Shown: positions 10,096-19,274 of the stretch, one piece after another
How the letters are laid out: each line of letters starts with the position of its first letter
Numbering within the stretch: the first letter of the stretch is position 1
NCBI RefSeq assembly: GCF_013170805.1
Contig: NZ_CP051293.1
Coordinates: 2,548,001 to 2,612,000 of the forward strand
Length of the DNA stretch: 64,000 nt
Reading direction: 5' to 3'
Origin: Mesorhizobium sp. NZP2077
GTDB taxonomy: Bacteria > Pseudomonadota > Alphaproteobacteria > Rhizobiales > Rhizobiaceae
Notes under the pieces: model-generated
The model's input: only the letters and a program-made list of their open reading frames with translations
The model's database searches: none
Told to the model about the DNA's origin: nothing
Program-made: the position numbers and the translations under genes

Positions 10096-11025
10096 TCACC
10101 GAGGCAAGGCGCGATCAACTCCGATATCGGCAATGGCAGCCAGTTCGGCGGCAACCGCCGCGGCGCTGCGTGCCTTTGGACCGTGTTCAGGCCAGACGAG
10201 ACGGCGCTTGATGGTCAGTGCCGGCACGTCGCGGGCGATCTCGACGAGATGGCCGGGTTCGAGGTGGCGCCGCAGCACCAGTTCGCTTGCCAGCAAAGCG
10301 CCCATGCCGGTGATCGCCGCCTGTGCCGCGACGATGGTCAGGCCGAAGCGTGGACCCTGGTCGATGCCTTTCGGCTGGCGGCCGGCGGCAGCGAACCAGT
10401 CGCGCCATGCGGGATAGACGTCGTCGCCCATCGTCGGATCGATGTGCAGCAGCGGCATGCTGTCCAGCACCTCGGCCGCATCGGGCCTGCCATGGCCGCG
10501 AACCAAAGCGGGCGCACAGGCCGGGATCATCCGTTCGGTGAACAGGTCGAGCGAGGCGAGGTCGGGGGCGGCACCCCTGCGATAACTGATGGCGAGGTCG
10601 ACGCCTTCCTCGGCCATGGCGTCGAGCGCGACCGAGGCGACGATGCGGACGTCCAACTTGCCCAGCGCTGTCCGCACCCGGCTGAGCCGGGGCGCCAGCC
10701 AAAGCGAGGCGAAGGAGGGATCGGCCGAGATGGTGAAGGTCTCGGCCCGCCGTTCGAAACGCAGCCGGCGCATGCCGGAGGCAAGCGCGTCGAAGCCGCG
10801 GTCGATGTCAGGCAAAGCGGCCTCGGCGGCGCGGGTCAGCACAATGCCATTGCCTTCGCGCCGGACCAGCTTGACGCCGAGCCGTTCCTCCAACTGGCGG
10901 ATCTGGTGGCCGATGGCGCCGGGCGTGACGCGCAGCTCCTCGGCGGCACGCGTCAAGCTGCCGGCCCTGGCGGCGGCCACCAGCGCCCGCAATCCGGAAA
11001 GCGGCAAATCCCTCAGCGTCGTCAT
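10096..11025 (-). CDS. LysR-family transcriptional regulator (GcvA-like)
   Basis: 309 residues from ATG at 11025. The N-terminal helix-turn-helix is clear: LRALVAAARAGSLTRAAEEL followed by VTPGAIGHQIRQLEERLG. The C-terminal effector-binding domain has the usual VDLAISYRRG and AGMGALLASE-like segments. It is divergent from a gamma-butyrobetaine-hydroxylase-like dioxygenase across a 100-bp spacer that holds a LysR-type dyad. The arrangement suggests it controls that gene in response to a quaternary-amine or related substrate, an inference from position only. Confidence 0.9.
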   Translation of the reverse strand: MTTLRDLPLSGLRALVAAARAGSLTRAAEELRVTPGAIGHQIRQLEERLGVKLVRREGNGIVLTRAAEAALPDIDRGFDALASGMRRLRFERRAETFTISADPSFASLWLAPRLSRVRTALGKLDVRIVASVALDAMAEEGVDLAISYRRGAAPDLASLDLFTERMIPACAPALVRGHGRPDAAEVLDSMPLLHIDPTMGDDVYPAWRDWFAAAGRQPKGIDQGPRFGLTIVAAQAAITGMGALLASELVLRRHLEPGHLVEIARDVPALTIKRRLVWPEHGPKARSAAAVAAELAAIADIGVDRALPR

Positions 11026-11028
11026 GGT

Positions 11029-11043
11029 TTGAATTTACTTCAA
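11029..11043. promoter_or_regulatory. LysR-type operator dyad
   Basis: TTGAA-N5-TTCAA perfect inverted repeat, of the kind bound by LysR regulators, starting four bases upstream of the regulator's start codon. Its place between the divergent regulator and dioxygenase genes supports autoregulation and possibly control of the dioxygenase. Confidence 0.5.
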
Positions 11044-11125
11044 AACTTGCAGAAGGGAACTCGTTTGAATACTGGTTTTTCCTTGCCTAGGCTGGTCGAA
11101 GAAATTCAACCGTAGGGGACGCCAG

Positions 11126-12340
11126 ATGCTCGACACGCCAAAGCATGCAAGCCAGCCAAGACACGCAGCCTTACAAGCGGCGCCGATCTGCGCCATGCGG
11201 ACCGCAGGCGCACACGTCGCGGTCGAATTTGCGGACGGCCGCTCGGCAAAACTCTCGACGCGCTGGCTGCGGCTCGCCTGTGAATGCGAGCAATGCGGCG
11301 ACACCGCCTCGGGCAAGAGATGGCTGACGCCGGCTGATGTCGACAAGGCCATTCATGCCGAAAGTTTCGACGTCTCCACGCCGGGGCAAGTGACCGTTAT
11401 CTGGCAGGATGGACATGTCTCGCGCTACGACGCGGTCTTGCTCGCCGGCCATGTCGGCGGTTTAGGTCCGGTCCGTTTCCAGCCGCAGCTGTGGGACAGC
11501 GACCTCGCCGCACGGCTCGGGCGCTTCGCCTTCGACGCGGTGGTCGCGGATGACGAGGCGCTGTTCCAGTCGCTCAGGGCGTTGCGCGATCACGGCATCG
11601 CCATGCTGACCGGCGTTCCGGCCGAGACGGAGGCGACGGCGCGGGTCGCGGGCCGCTACGGACCGATCCGCGAGACCAGCTACGGCAAGGTCTTTGACCT
11701 GATCTCGCGGCCGGATGCGCGGGTGGCGGGCGAGACGGCGCGGGCGCAGATCCCGCATACGGACGAGCCGTTTCGCTATGCGCCGCCGGGTTTTATCTTT
11801 TTCCATGCTATCCGCACGGGTGCTGGGAGCGGCGGTACCTCGCTGATGGTCGATGGTTTTCATGTCGCCGAGCTGATGCGGAGGCGCACGCCCGAACTGT
11901 TCGAGCTGTTGACGCGGCACGGCGTCACCTTCCACCGCGAGCATGAAGGCGAAGTGTTCTTCAGCGCCGAGGCGCATGTCATCAGCCTCGACGCGGCGGG
12001 CGCCGTCACCGGCATCCGCTACAATGACCGCTGCCTGGCGCCGCAATGGGCTCCCTTGGACCGGATCGACGGCCTGATCGAGGCGCTGGCCGAACTGACG
12101 CGGCTGGTCTGCGACCCGCAGAACCAGTTCCAGCACCAGTTGCAGCCGGGCGAAGTGCTGGTCTTCGACAACCAGCGCGTCCTGCATGGCCGCAGCGCCT
12201 TCGACCCGACGCTCGCCGTGCGGCATCTCAGAAGCTGCAATATTGATCGTGACGGCGTGCACAGCGCGTTTCGGTCGCTGGCCAGACGTTTCGCGCCGGG
12301 GGAGGCGGAAGCGGTGTTGTATCAAGGAGCGATTTTCTGA
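11126..12340 (+). CDS. Gamma-butyrobetaine dioxygenase-like Fe(II)/2-oxoglutarate oxygenase
   Basis: 404 residues. An N-terminal GBBH-like (DUF971) domain carries the zinc-ligand pattern RLACECEQCGD near residue 50-58. The C-terminal TauD-type domain carries the iron facial triad: H-x-D in IPHTDEPFRY near 210, and the distal His in RVLHGRSAF near 353 followed by the 2-oxoglutarate-binding Arg in VRHLRSCNIDRD. This is the domain layout of gamma-butyrobetaine and trimethyllysine hydroxylases of carnitine synthesis; in bacteria such enzymes may act on other betaines. Divergent from a LysR regulator, no carnitine-degradation genes beside it, so the substrate remains open. Confidence 0.85.
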   Translation: MLDTPKHASQPRHAALQAAPICAMRTAGAHVAVEFADGRSAKLSTRWLRLACECEQCGDTASGKRWLTPADVDKAIHAESFDVSTPGQVTVIWQDGHVSRYDAVLLAGHVGGLGPVRFQPQLWDSDLAARLGRFAFDAVVADDEALFQSLRALRDHGIAMLTGVPAETEATARVAGRYGPIRETSYGKVFDLISRPDARVAGETARAQIPHTDEPFRYAPPGFIFFHAIRTGAGSGGTSLMVDGFHVAELMRRRTPELFELLTRHGVTFHREHEGEVFFSAEAHVISLDAAGAVTGIRYNDRCLAPQWAPLDRIDGLIEALAELTRLVCDPQNQFQHQLQPGEVLVFDNQRVLHGRSAFDPTLAVRHLRSCNIDRDGVHSAFRSLARRFAPGEAEAVLYQGAIF

Positions 12341-12642
12341 GAGCCAAGGGCAGGGTTTCCTCGCCTTCGCTTTGCGCTGCGGCATGCAGCTTGGCGCATG
12401 CATTGGCTTATGCTGCGCTGGTCGACCCCCACTCCGTCTCGGCTTCGCCGAGCCACCTGCCGGGGCGAGCCACGGGTCTCGCCCGTCCTTCGGACCCCCC
12501 GATCGACGGGGTAGAGGAAAGGCGCCAAGCTCGTCCAGCAAAGCTCCTTTCCTTTCCCTCCGGAGGGGGGAAAGGTGGCGCTGCGAAGCAGCGACGGATT
12601 GGGGGAACCACGTGGCAATCAAGCCGCGGGCCGATCAGCGGC
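12341..12642. repeat. Intergenic region built from a dispersed palindromic element
   Basis: 302 bp between the convergent dioxygenase and EF-hand genes. From about 12425 to 12615 it resembles the family of rhizobial intergenic mosaic elements: CCACTCCGTCTCGGCTTCG on one side and CGACGGATTGGGGG on the other, with purine/pyrimidine-rich arms (CCTTTCCCTCCGGAGGGGGG). It is related in style to the better-preserved element at 15020-15174. No gene is supported here. Confidence 0.6.
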
Positions 12643-13899
12643 TCAGTTGAACCACAGCGCAAACGTCAAAAATCCGCCGCCGCCGAACTCGCGCTGGATC
12701 TGGTCGAAATCCTCGCTGGTCAGGATCTTGCCGCTTTCAAGGTAGGGCGCGATGCCAGGGCCGGTGATCGACAGCACCAGGTCGAACGTCTTCGGCTCGT
12801 CGAAGAAGCGCTTCATGTTGATGCCTTTGCCGGTGATGCGGAAGTGCGGCAGCAGCGCGCGGCCTTCGAGCAGGTCCTCGGCCATGGTCAAGGCGGCAAG
12901 CCAGGCCTGCACCTGTTCCTCGCCGACTTCGAGACCGGTGAGCGGGTTCGCGCCCTTCTGCTGCGGTCCCGGCAATCATTCGCGGTCATTGTCGGTCTCG
13001 GCGCGGATCGCCTTCCAGTCCTCGCGCGACAGCCGGATCATTTCGAGCAATTCCTGGCGCGCCGCCTTGCGGCGCTCCGGCTCGATCACCGGCCAGTTGA
13101 TCATGTGCACCATCGAGATGAAATCGGCGATGCGCCATTCCGAGGAGAAGATGCTCGAGCCCATCTCGCTCGGCGGCGGCACGAGGATGTCCTGCAACGG
13201 CAGCTTGGCGCGCGGGAACAGCATGTGGAAGGAGCCGTCAAAGGTGCTCCTGAAATCATGCGCCAGCCAGAAATCGGCCTGCGCCATCAGGAACTCGGCA
13301 TAGCCCTGCAGCCAGTAGCCGTCGGCGCGGTCGAAGCGGAAGGTCAGCGCGGGTGCGGTATCGCCCTGCGAGATGCTGCCGCGCGACAGCGCGGCCATGA
13401 TCGCCGCCATGCTTTCATCGGGCGCGATCGTGCCGTCCTCGTTGAGGTCGATGCCGACATGGGTGAGGTCGATGACCATGCCGATATCGGCATCGGCGGG
13501 CACCGAGCCCAACGTCGCGGCGGATTTCGCCAGCCGGTCGCGAAAGGCGACCAGTATGGCGCGGAACTCTTCGTAGGTCAGCGGCTCGGGATTGGGATTT
13601 GATGGTACCGGCAGCTGCATCAGCGGCAGAATGAAGGATTGCGGGCTTTCGAAGCCATGCCGGTGCAGGCCGCTGGCGAGCAGCTCAAGTGCTGTGAAGA
13701 ATTCTCCGGCGCCGGCGGCATAGGCCGACGCCGGATCTTTCGATGCGGCGGCCTCCAGCGTCGACAGGGCGCTGTCACGCGCGGCCACGGTCTTCGCCTC
13801 GAACAGCGCTGTTGCCGCTTCGGGCATGGCGGCACTGGCGGAAGACCAGGGCATAAGCACAATGAAAGCGGATGCCAGCAGGCTTGCTATTCGTGTCAT
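12643..13899 (-). pseudogene. Secreted EF-hand protein gene interrupted by one in-frame TGA
   Basis: Reading from ATG at 13899 (GGGAGGGGAAACG in front) gives a signal peptide (MTRIASLLASAFIVLMPWSS), then a 307-residue exported protein with a canonical calcium loop DLNEDGTIAPDE. A TGA at 12976-12978 stops it after TDNDRE, but the very same frame continues for 110 more codons (LPGPQQKGANPLTGLEVG onward) to a normal TGA at 12643. The restored join, RE-W-LPGPQ, fits a Trp (TGG) to stop change. Composition and codon usage do not change across the stop. Either a recent nonsense mutation, a sequencing error, or a shortened but functional protein. Function of the intact family unknown to me. Confidence 0.75.
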
Positions 13900-14006
13900 C
13901 GTTTCCCCTCCCATGTATTGTTGCGGGCGACCATACACGAATGTCGGCCTATGCGCTTCAACCCGCCCACTGGACAGTCTAAACAAGGCAAACAATTGGG
14001 CGTCGC

Positions 14007-15068
14007 GTGTCGAACTATCCGCTTTCCTACAAGCTGTCCTGGCTGCCGCGTTTCCTGAAGCCGTCGCTTGACGGCGACGGCAACGGGTTTGCGCCGATGG
14101 CGGGGACGTTGATGCAGCCACCACCGGGAAAGACGGTGCGGCTGGCCTTCATCGGCGACATTTCGGCGGTGGCCAACAGCCGTGCGCCGGATTGCGATCC
14201 GGCGATCAAGGCGCTGCTCGGCACCGCCGATCTGGTGATCGGCAATTGCGAGAGCCCTGTCGTGGACAGGCCAAGCGCCGTGCTCGGCACGAAGCTCGGC
14301 ACGCATCATGCGATGAGCGAGCGGTTTCTGGCCGAGGCGCTGGCGGCGGCCGGCATTGCGCGCGAAAAACTCGTGCTGTCGCTGGCCAACAATCATGTGC
14401 TCGACCAGGGCGTCGCCGGTTTCGACGACACGGTGGCAGCGCTGAGGCGGCTCGGCATCAGCACTATCGGCCTGGCCGCCAATGGTCCGGTTCAGCCGGT
14501 CAAGGTCGGGCCGCTGAATGTCGGCTTCGCGGCCTTCACGCTGTGGCGCAATGCGGATGAAGATTTGTTTGCCGGGCGTGTGTCGATGGACCCGACAGGC
14601 TGGCAGCGCGATGGTTTCGATCTTCTCTGCGCCGTGCCGCATTGGGACTGGGAGTTCCGGCATTTTCCACGCACCGGAACAAGGGCATTGGCCCGGCGCC
14701 TGGCCGGCCAGGGTGTCGGGCTGATCGCTGGCCATCACGCCCATGTGGTGCAGCCTGTGGAGCGGATCGGCGACGCGGTCATCGCTTACGGGCTCGGCGA
14801 TTTCCTCGGCACCGCTCTTGCCCGACAGCCATGGCCGGGGCGCATTGGCGGGATTTTCGTTGCCGATGTCAGTGCGGATGCAGGGACGCGTGGTGCGATT
14901 GCGTCTTACCGGCTGCATCCCTTTGTGCGGCTGCGCGCCGGCGACTATGAGCGGCTAGTGCCGGTGGAGGGTTTGGGGGGCGCGATGAGGGCAAAGGTCG
15001 AGGGGCGATTGAGAGCGGTCTTCCCTTCTTCCCTTGTGGGAGAAGGTGTCGCCGAAGGCGACGGATGA
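14007..15068 (+). CDS. CapA/PgsA-family metallophosphoesterase-like protein
   Basis: 353 residues from GTG at 14007. Motifs of the CapA family (calcineurin-like fold, linked to poly-gamma-glutamate or capsule synthesis) are present in order: FIGDISA near residue 48, VIGNCESPV near 77, LSLANNHVLDQG near 126, and GHHAHVVQP near 243. No signal peptide is obvious. No PgsB/PgsC partners lie nearby, so a role in capsule is not supported by context. The last 15-16 codons run into an intergenic palindromic repeat (RAVFPSSLVGEGVAEGDG), so the repeat now supplies the stop codon and C-terminus. Confidence 0.75.
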   Translation: MSNYPLSYKLSWLPRFLKPSLDGDGNGFAPMAGTLMQPPPGKTVRLAFIGDISAVANSRAPDCDPAIKALLGTADLVIGNCESPVVDRPSAVLGTKLGTHHAMSERFLAEALAAAGIAREKLVLSLANNHVLDQGVAGFDDTVAALRRLGISTIGLAANGPVQPVKVGPLNVGFAAFTLWRNADEDLFAGRVSMDPTGWQRDGFDLLCAVPHWDWEFRHFPRTGTRALARRLAGQGVGLIAGHHAHVVQPVERIGDAVIAYGLGDFLGTALARQPWPGRIGGIFVADVSADAGTRGAIASYRLHPFVRLRAGDYERLVPVEGLGGAMRAKVEGRLRAVFPSSLVGEGVAEGDG

Positions 15069-15174
15069 GGGGTGCTCCAGGGAATACCAGCGTCTCACTC
15101 CGCTGGAACACCCCTCATCCGTCTCGGCGCTGACGCGCCGATCCACCTTCTCCCACAGGGGGAGAAGGAAGAAG
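15020..15174. repeat. Large palindromic intergenic repeat (mosaic element)
   Basis: About 155 bp. The left half has CTTGTGGGAGAAGGTG and CGGATGAGGGGTG; the right half has their inverted copies CACCCCTCATCCG and CACCTTCTCCCACAGGG. The two halves can fold into one long hairpin. The left arm overlaps the 3' end of the CapA-like gene. Matches the style of rhizobial intergenic palindromic elements. Confidence 0.8.
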
Positions 15175-15238
15175 TGCCATCCGTCTGGCGTCGCTCCTGC
15201 AAAACCAGCTATCATGAGCATAGTCAGGCGGCGGAGAG

Positions 15239-16207
15239 ATGGCGGTGGAAACAGCGGATTTCATGCCTGATGAGACTGAGATCGCAGCCATCCGGAAGGG
15301 CATCGAGGCCTACGAAGCGGCGCGGGCTTCGACGCTGCGGCAGGTGCGCTGGCGGACGCCGTTTTTCGTTGGTTTGGTGCTGGTGGCCGTGGCGCTGATC
15401 GCCTGGCTGTTCAACAAGGTCGCCGACCCGCACGAGCAATGGTTTTCGACGCCGCATGTGTTTCTCTACATCATCGGTTTCGTGACGGCGATCCTGCTCT
15501 ATTTCCGGGCGATCCGGCCGGCGACGCGGCTGCAGCAGTCGTTTCGCGAGACGCTGATGCCGATCATCTTCGGCTTCATCGGGGATATGCGCTACCAGCA
15601 CGACGTGACGCCGAATTCCTTCGACCGGCTACCGCGCGAGACGGTCGGCGGCGCCAGCATGAGCCGCTTCGACGATATCATATCGGGACGCTATGACGGG
15701 TTTGCGTTCGAACTCTATGAAGCGGACCTTTGGGATGGGGCGTCGACCAAGACCAAGGCGACAACCTTCAAGGGCGTCATCGTCGCCTTCGAGGCCATCG
15801 AGCCATTCCCGGGAATATTGGTGGCGACGCGGCACACCAATGCGGTCATGGGCTTCTTCCGCGGCATGTTCGCCAGCAAAATGCAGGAACTGTCATCCGG
15901 CGTGTCCGAACTCGATGCGGCCTACGAATTCCGCACCGACAATGTCGAGGCGGCGCGGCCGCTGGTGATGGGCCGGCTGGCGCAGGCGCTGAAATGGCTG
16001 GGCGAGACCTGGCCGGACGATCCGGCCCGCGTCGCGCTCAATGGCGGCGACGGTTTCCTGCTGTTGCCGCAGGCGAAGGATTTCTTCGAGCTGCCCGAAA
16101 TATCGGTGCCGCTCGACTATACCAGGCATGTCGCGCCGATGATCTCGGACATGGGCGCCATGCTGGCGACGGCAGCGTTGGTGCGCAAGATCGGGGCGAA
16201 GGATTAG
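15239..16207 (+). CDS. DUF3137 membrane protein
   Basis: 322 residues from ATG at 15239, with GGAGAG close in front. Two hydrophobic segments near residues 43-62 and 77-94 (FFVGLVLVAVALIAWLF; VFLYIIGFVTAILLYF) follow a short cytoplasmic N-terminus. The large remaining domain shows the DUF3137 pattern (SFDDIISGRYDGFAFELYEA-like segment, FKGVIVAFE, LSLLLPQAKDFFE-like end). The biochemical role of the family is unknown. Stand-alone gene between repeats and a low-gene-density stretch. Confidence 0.75.
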   Translation: MAVETADFMPDETEIAAIRKGIEAYEAARASTLRQVRWRTPFFVGLVLVAVALIAWLFNKVADPHEQWFSTPHVFLYIIGFVTAILLYFRAIRPATRLQQSFRETLMPIIFGFIGDMRYQHDVTPNSFDRLPRETVGGASMSRFDDIISGRYDGFAFELYEADLWDGASTKTKATTFKGVIVAFEAIEPFPGILVATRHTNAVMGFFRGMFASKMQELSSGVSELDAAYEFRTDNVEAARPLVMGRLAQALKWLGETWPDDPARVALNGGDGFLLLPQAKDFFELPEISVPLDYTRHVAPMISDMGAMLATAALVRKIGAKD

Positions 16208-16543
16208 CCGAAGCGCTTGGACCATGAAACAAAACGTGTCCGCGACGACTTTTCTGGGCCGTTTCGTGATGCCGCCAAGCTGCAAATGCGGCAGTGGCGT
16301 GATGGACGCCAGACAGCACCTAACCGACTCTTTTCATAGCGGAAGTCGTTGATGTGATTGATCGTCGAACTGGCCGATCTTGTCGACCCGCGAACAATGT
16401 GTCTGAATTAAGCCTATGATTCTGTTTGCGAAAATTCATCCAACGTGATTTGCGGACAGCAGGCTCTCCGGCCCAGTCTCGGCTCGTTCGGTGCTGTCGC
16501 TACCCGGCGGCCCGGAAAACCGAAACAGTACGGAGTACATCCG
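16208..16543. other. 336-bp intergenic region without a recognised gene
   Basis: Between the DUF3137 and DUF1344 genes. It is of mixed composition, with a more AT-rich part at 16395-16440 that could hold the promoter of the DUF1344 gene. A GGAG lies just before that gene's start. I see no terminator, palindrome or RNA. Confidence 0.5.
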
Positions 16544-16786
16544 ATGAAAAGAACCCTCGTAACCACCGCCGCTCTGCTCGCCTTCCTCGGTACGGCCTAT
16601 GCCGCGTCCGTTCAGGGCACCATCCAGGCGGTCGACCCGACGACCAAGTCGATCACACTCGACGACGGCAAGATCTACCAGCTGTCGCCGGAAGCGAATG
16701 TCGGCAAACTAAAGGTCGGCGCCAAAGTGGCTGTGACCGTCGATGACAAGACCGGCATGGTGACGTCGATCAAGAAGGCTTCGTAG
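16544..16786 (+). CDS. DUF1344 small secreted protein
   Basis: 80 residues from ATG at 16544, GGAG eight to eleven bases in front. Signal peptide MKRTLVTTAALLAFLGTAYA with cleavage after AYA, then a compact beta-rich domain (VQGTIQAVDPTTKSITLDDG ... KVGAKVAVTVDDKTG). Length and motif order fit the DUF1344 family, common in Rhizobiales; the domain resembles small OB-like periplasmic folds. Function unknown. Confidence 0.85.
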   Translation: MKRTLVTTAALLAFLGTAYAASVQGTIQAVDPTTKSITLDDGKIYQLSPEANVGKLKVGAKVAVTVDDKTGMVTSIKKAS

Positions 16787-16805
16787 AGTTCGCCAGCGTT
16801 GGAGC

Positions 16806-16876
16806 TTCTCCCTTCTCCCCGTTTACGGGGAGTTGAGGAGTGCTCCGCGCAGCGGCAGGCGGACGAGGGGGCAGCG
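16806..16876. repeat. Short intergenic palindromic repeat
   Basis: Contains the hairpin CTCCCCGTTTACGGGGAG with a flanking GACGAGGGGGCAGC tail. The same CTCCCCGT-n-ACGGGGAG core occurs twice at 47277-47393. Confidence 0.7.
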
Positions 16877-17010
16877 CAACCGTGCGAGATTAGCCCTGTG
16901 ATATCGGAACATCAGCCACCCTGATACCGAAATGGCGCCATGGCTCCGCCACGCGCTCCTATGGTTTTTGCCAAAAAGCCGCGCTATCCCTTGGTCAACG
17001 GGGGATATCC

Positions 17011-18633
17011 ATGGCCGAGGACCAAAAAGGCTTCCGCCTGTCGCGCCGGCTGGTGCTCGGTGCGGCGGTGGTCGGCGGCGCGGTGCTGTGGGGCGGAACC
17101 ACCATGGCGCGGCTGGCGCGCGGGCCTTCGGGGCCGAAGAATGCCGGCCGTATCGCCGATATTGACGGCATTGCCCTGCCGCTGAAACCGATCGCCAGTC
17201 CACCGGCCTTCGATCCTTCGCTGCCCTGGTCGGCCAAGGGCGGCGACATCAACGATGCCAGTGGCCTGTCGCGGACGCCGGTCTATGGTGTGGTCGAGGT
17301 CAGCGAGGAAGACCATATCGCCAAGGCGCTGGCCTTCGCCCGCGCCAACGGGCTGAAAGTCTCGCTGGCCGCCATGCGCCATTCGATGGGCGGGCACGCC
17401 TTCGACGACAATGCGCTGGTGCTCGACCTCAAGAAGTTCAACAAGGTCAGCGTCGATGCGGCGGCCAAGACCATGACGCTGCAGCCAGGCGCGCGCTGGC
17501 ACGACATCCAGAATATGCTGCATCCGCGTTTCGCGGTGAAGGCGATGCAGTCGACCGACATCTTCTCCGTCGGCGGCTCGCTGTCGGTCAACGCGCATGG
17601 CATGGACCATCAGGCGGGCTCGGTGGCGGGCTCGATCCGCTCGATGCGGGTGATGCTGGCCGATGGGTCGGTGACGACTTGCTCGCCGAGCGAGAACACC
17701 GAGCTGTTCCGCCACGTCGTCGGCGGCTATGGCCTGTTCGGCGTGGTGCTGGAAGCAACGCTCGACATCGTCGACAACGCCGTCTACCGCACTTCGCGCG
17801 AAATCATCAAATCTGACGATTTCCCGAACTTCTTTGCCGAGGTATTGGAGCCGAACAAGGATATCGGCCTGTTCTACGGCCATCTGTCGACGGCGCCGGG
17901 CAACTTCCTCGAGGACATGATCGTCTACCGCTACGACAAGGTGGCCGAAGAGCCGCCGGCCGATCAGCCTGATATCGGCGAACCGGGCTCGGTCGGGCTG
18001 AAGCGGGTGATCATCAACCTGGCGAAATGGGGCAGCCTGTTCCAGGAGCTGAAGTGGTTCACCGAAAAGACGCTGGAGCCGAAATTCGAAAGCTGCACGG
18101 TGGCGCGCACGGCGGCGATGGCGCAAGGCGAGGCCTGTCTCGTCACCCGCAACAATCCGATGCACGATTCGGTGCCGTATCTGTTCAACGACCTGATGGA
18201 CGAGACCGATATCCTGCACGAATATTTTATTCCACGCCGTGCGTATAATCCATTCATCACGGAGGCTCGCGAGATCCTGCGCAACCAGTCGCTGCCGGTG
18301 CTCAACGCCTCGGTGCGCATCGTCCACAAGGAGGATGTGGCGCTGACCTACGCGCCGGAGCCGGCCTATTCGCTGGTGCTCTACATCAACCAGCCGACCG
18401 ATGCCGACGGCAATGCCAGGATGCGGGCGCTGACGCGGGCATTGATCGACGTGACCATCAAGCATGGCGGGCGTTTCTTCCTGCCCTATCAGCTGCATTA
18501 TACGGCCAGGGAGTTGCTGGCCTCCTATCCCGAACTGCCGGCTTTCCTCGCCTCAAAGCGGCATCATGACCCAACGGAACTGTTTTCCTCGACCTTCTAC
18601 CGTGCCATCAAGGCGCTGAGCGGGGTGGCGTAA
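17011..18633 (+). CDS. Exported FAD-binding (PCMH-type) oxidoreductase
   Basis: 540 residues from ATG at 17011. The N-terminus has a twin-arginine-like signal, FRLSRRLVLGAAVVGGAVLWGG. An FAD-binding PCMH domain spans about residues 85-255: VEVSEEDHIAKAL, then AAMRHSMGGHAF (possible site of covalent or close flavin contact), FSVGGSLSVNAHGMDH and HVVGGYGLFGVVLEATLDI. The C-terminal half is a substrate-binding cap. Relatives oxidise sugars, alditols or aromatic alcohols with oxygen or an acceptor; the substrate here is not inferable. A small exported protein gene follows 15 bp downstream, probably in the same operon. Confidence 0.82.
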   Translation: MAEDQKGFRLSRRLVLGAAVVGGAVLWGGTTMARLARGPSGPKNAGRIADIDGIALPLKPIASPPAFDPSLPWSAKGGDINDASGLSRTPVYGVVEVSEEDHIAKALAFARANGLKVSLAAMRHSMGGHAFDDNALVLDLKKFNKVSVDAAAKTMTLQPGARWHDIQNMLHPRFAVKAMQSTDIFSVGGSLSVNAHGMDHQAGSVAGSIRSMRVMLADGSVTTCSPSENTELFRHVVGGYGLFGVVLEATLDIVDNAVYRTSREIIKSDDFPNFFAEVLEPNKDIGLFYGHLSTAPGNFLEDMIVYRYDKVAEEPPADQPDIGEPGSVGLKRVIINLAKWGSLFQELKWFTEKTLEPKFESCTVARTAAMAQGEACLVTRNNPMHDSVPYLFNDLMDETDILHEYFIPRRAYNPFITEAREILRNQSLPVLNASVRIVHKEDVALTYAPEPAYSLVLYINQPTDADGNARMRALTRALIDVTIKHGGRFFLPYQLHYTARELLASYPELPAFLASKRHHDPTELFSSTFYRAIKALSGVA

Positions 18634-18648
18634 GCAGGAGAACAATCA

Positions 18649-19272
18649 ATGCGGATGGTATCGGCGGCAGCCCTCACTCTCATCGCGCTGTGCGCTGGAC
18701 AGGCCGGAGCCGAGGACCTCAAGGCCTTCAAGCTGACCATCGATGGCGTGACGGTCGATATCGATCCCGGCGAGAGCGCAAATGTGACGCTGCCCGGCGG
18801 CAAGCAGAGCAAGGTGACGCTCCAACGCAACGACTTCGCCACCTTTTCCGGCGACAGTTTCTCCTTCGTCCATCCGAGCACGATTTCGGTGACCAAGACC
18901 GATCTTGGCGAAAACATCACGCAATATCTGATGGCCTCGGCGCTGGGCACGATCGTCGTCGTGCAGGAATACGGCAAGATGAACCCGGTGTCGCTCAACC
19001 AGCTGATGCTGCAGGAGATGACCCGGGAATCGGTGCAGGCCGGCGCCGAACTGACGCAGCAGCCGACGACGCGCAAGCTCGCCGACGGCAAGGAACTGAC
19101 CGGCATCCGCGCCGAGGTGAAGACGCGCACCGACACCGCGTATTTCGAGATCGTCGGCTACGGCCTCGCCGATCAGGGCCTGCTGTTCATCACGCGCGTC
19201 GGCAGCGAGGACCTGGGCACCGAACAGCCGCTGATCGACAAGTTCTGGGAGAGGCTCAAGGTCAAGATGTAA
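18649..19272 (+). CDS. Small secreted protein of unknown function
   Basis: 207 residues from ATG at 18649, with CAGGAG in front. Signal peptide MRMVSAAALTLIALCAGQAGA, then a mixed alpha/beta domain without a motif I recognise. Lies 15 bp after the FAD oxidoreductase, so likely cotranscribed and perhaps a partner in the periplasm. An IS630-type element is inserted immediately after its TAA. Confidence 0.65.
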   Translation: MRMVSAAALTLIALCAGQAGAEDLKAFKLTIDGVTVDIDPGESANVTLPGGKQSKVTLQRNDFATFSGDSFSFVHPSTISVTKTDLGENITQYLMASALGTIVVVQEYGKMNPVSLNQLMLQEMTRESVQAGAELTQQPTTRKLADGKELTGIRAEVKTRTDTAYFEIVGYGLADQGLLFITRVGSEDLGTEQPLIDKFWERLKVKM

Positions 19273-19274
19273 TA

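Noticed and set aside
12976..12978. TGA as a selenocysteine codon
   Set aside because: No SECIS-like hairpin follows, no redox motif surrounds it, and a Trp codon fits better.
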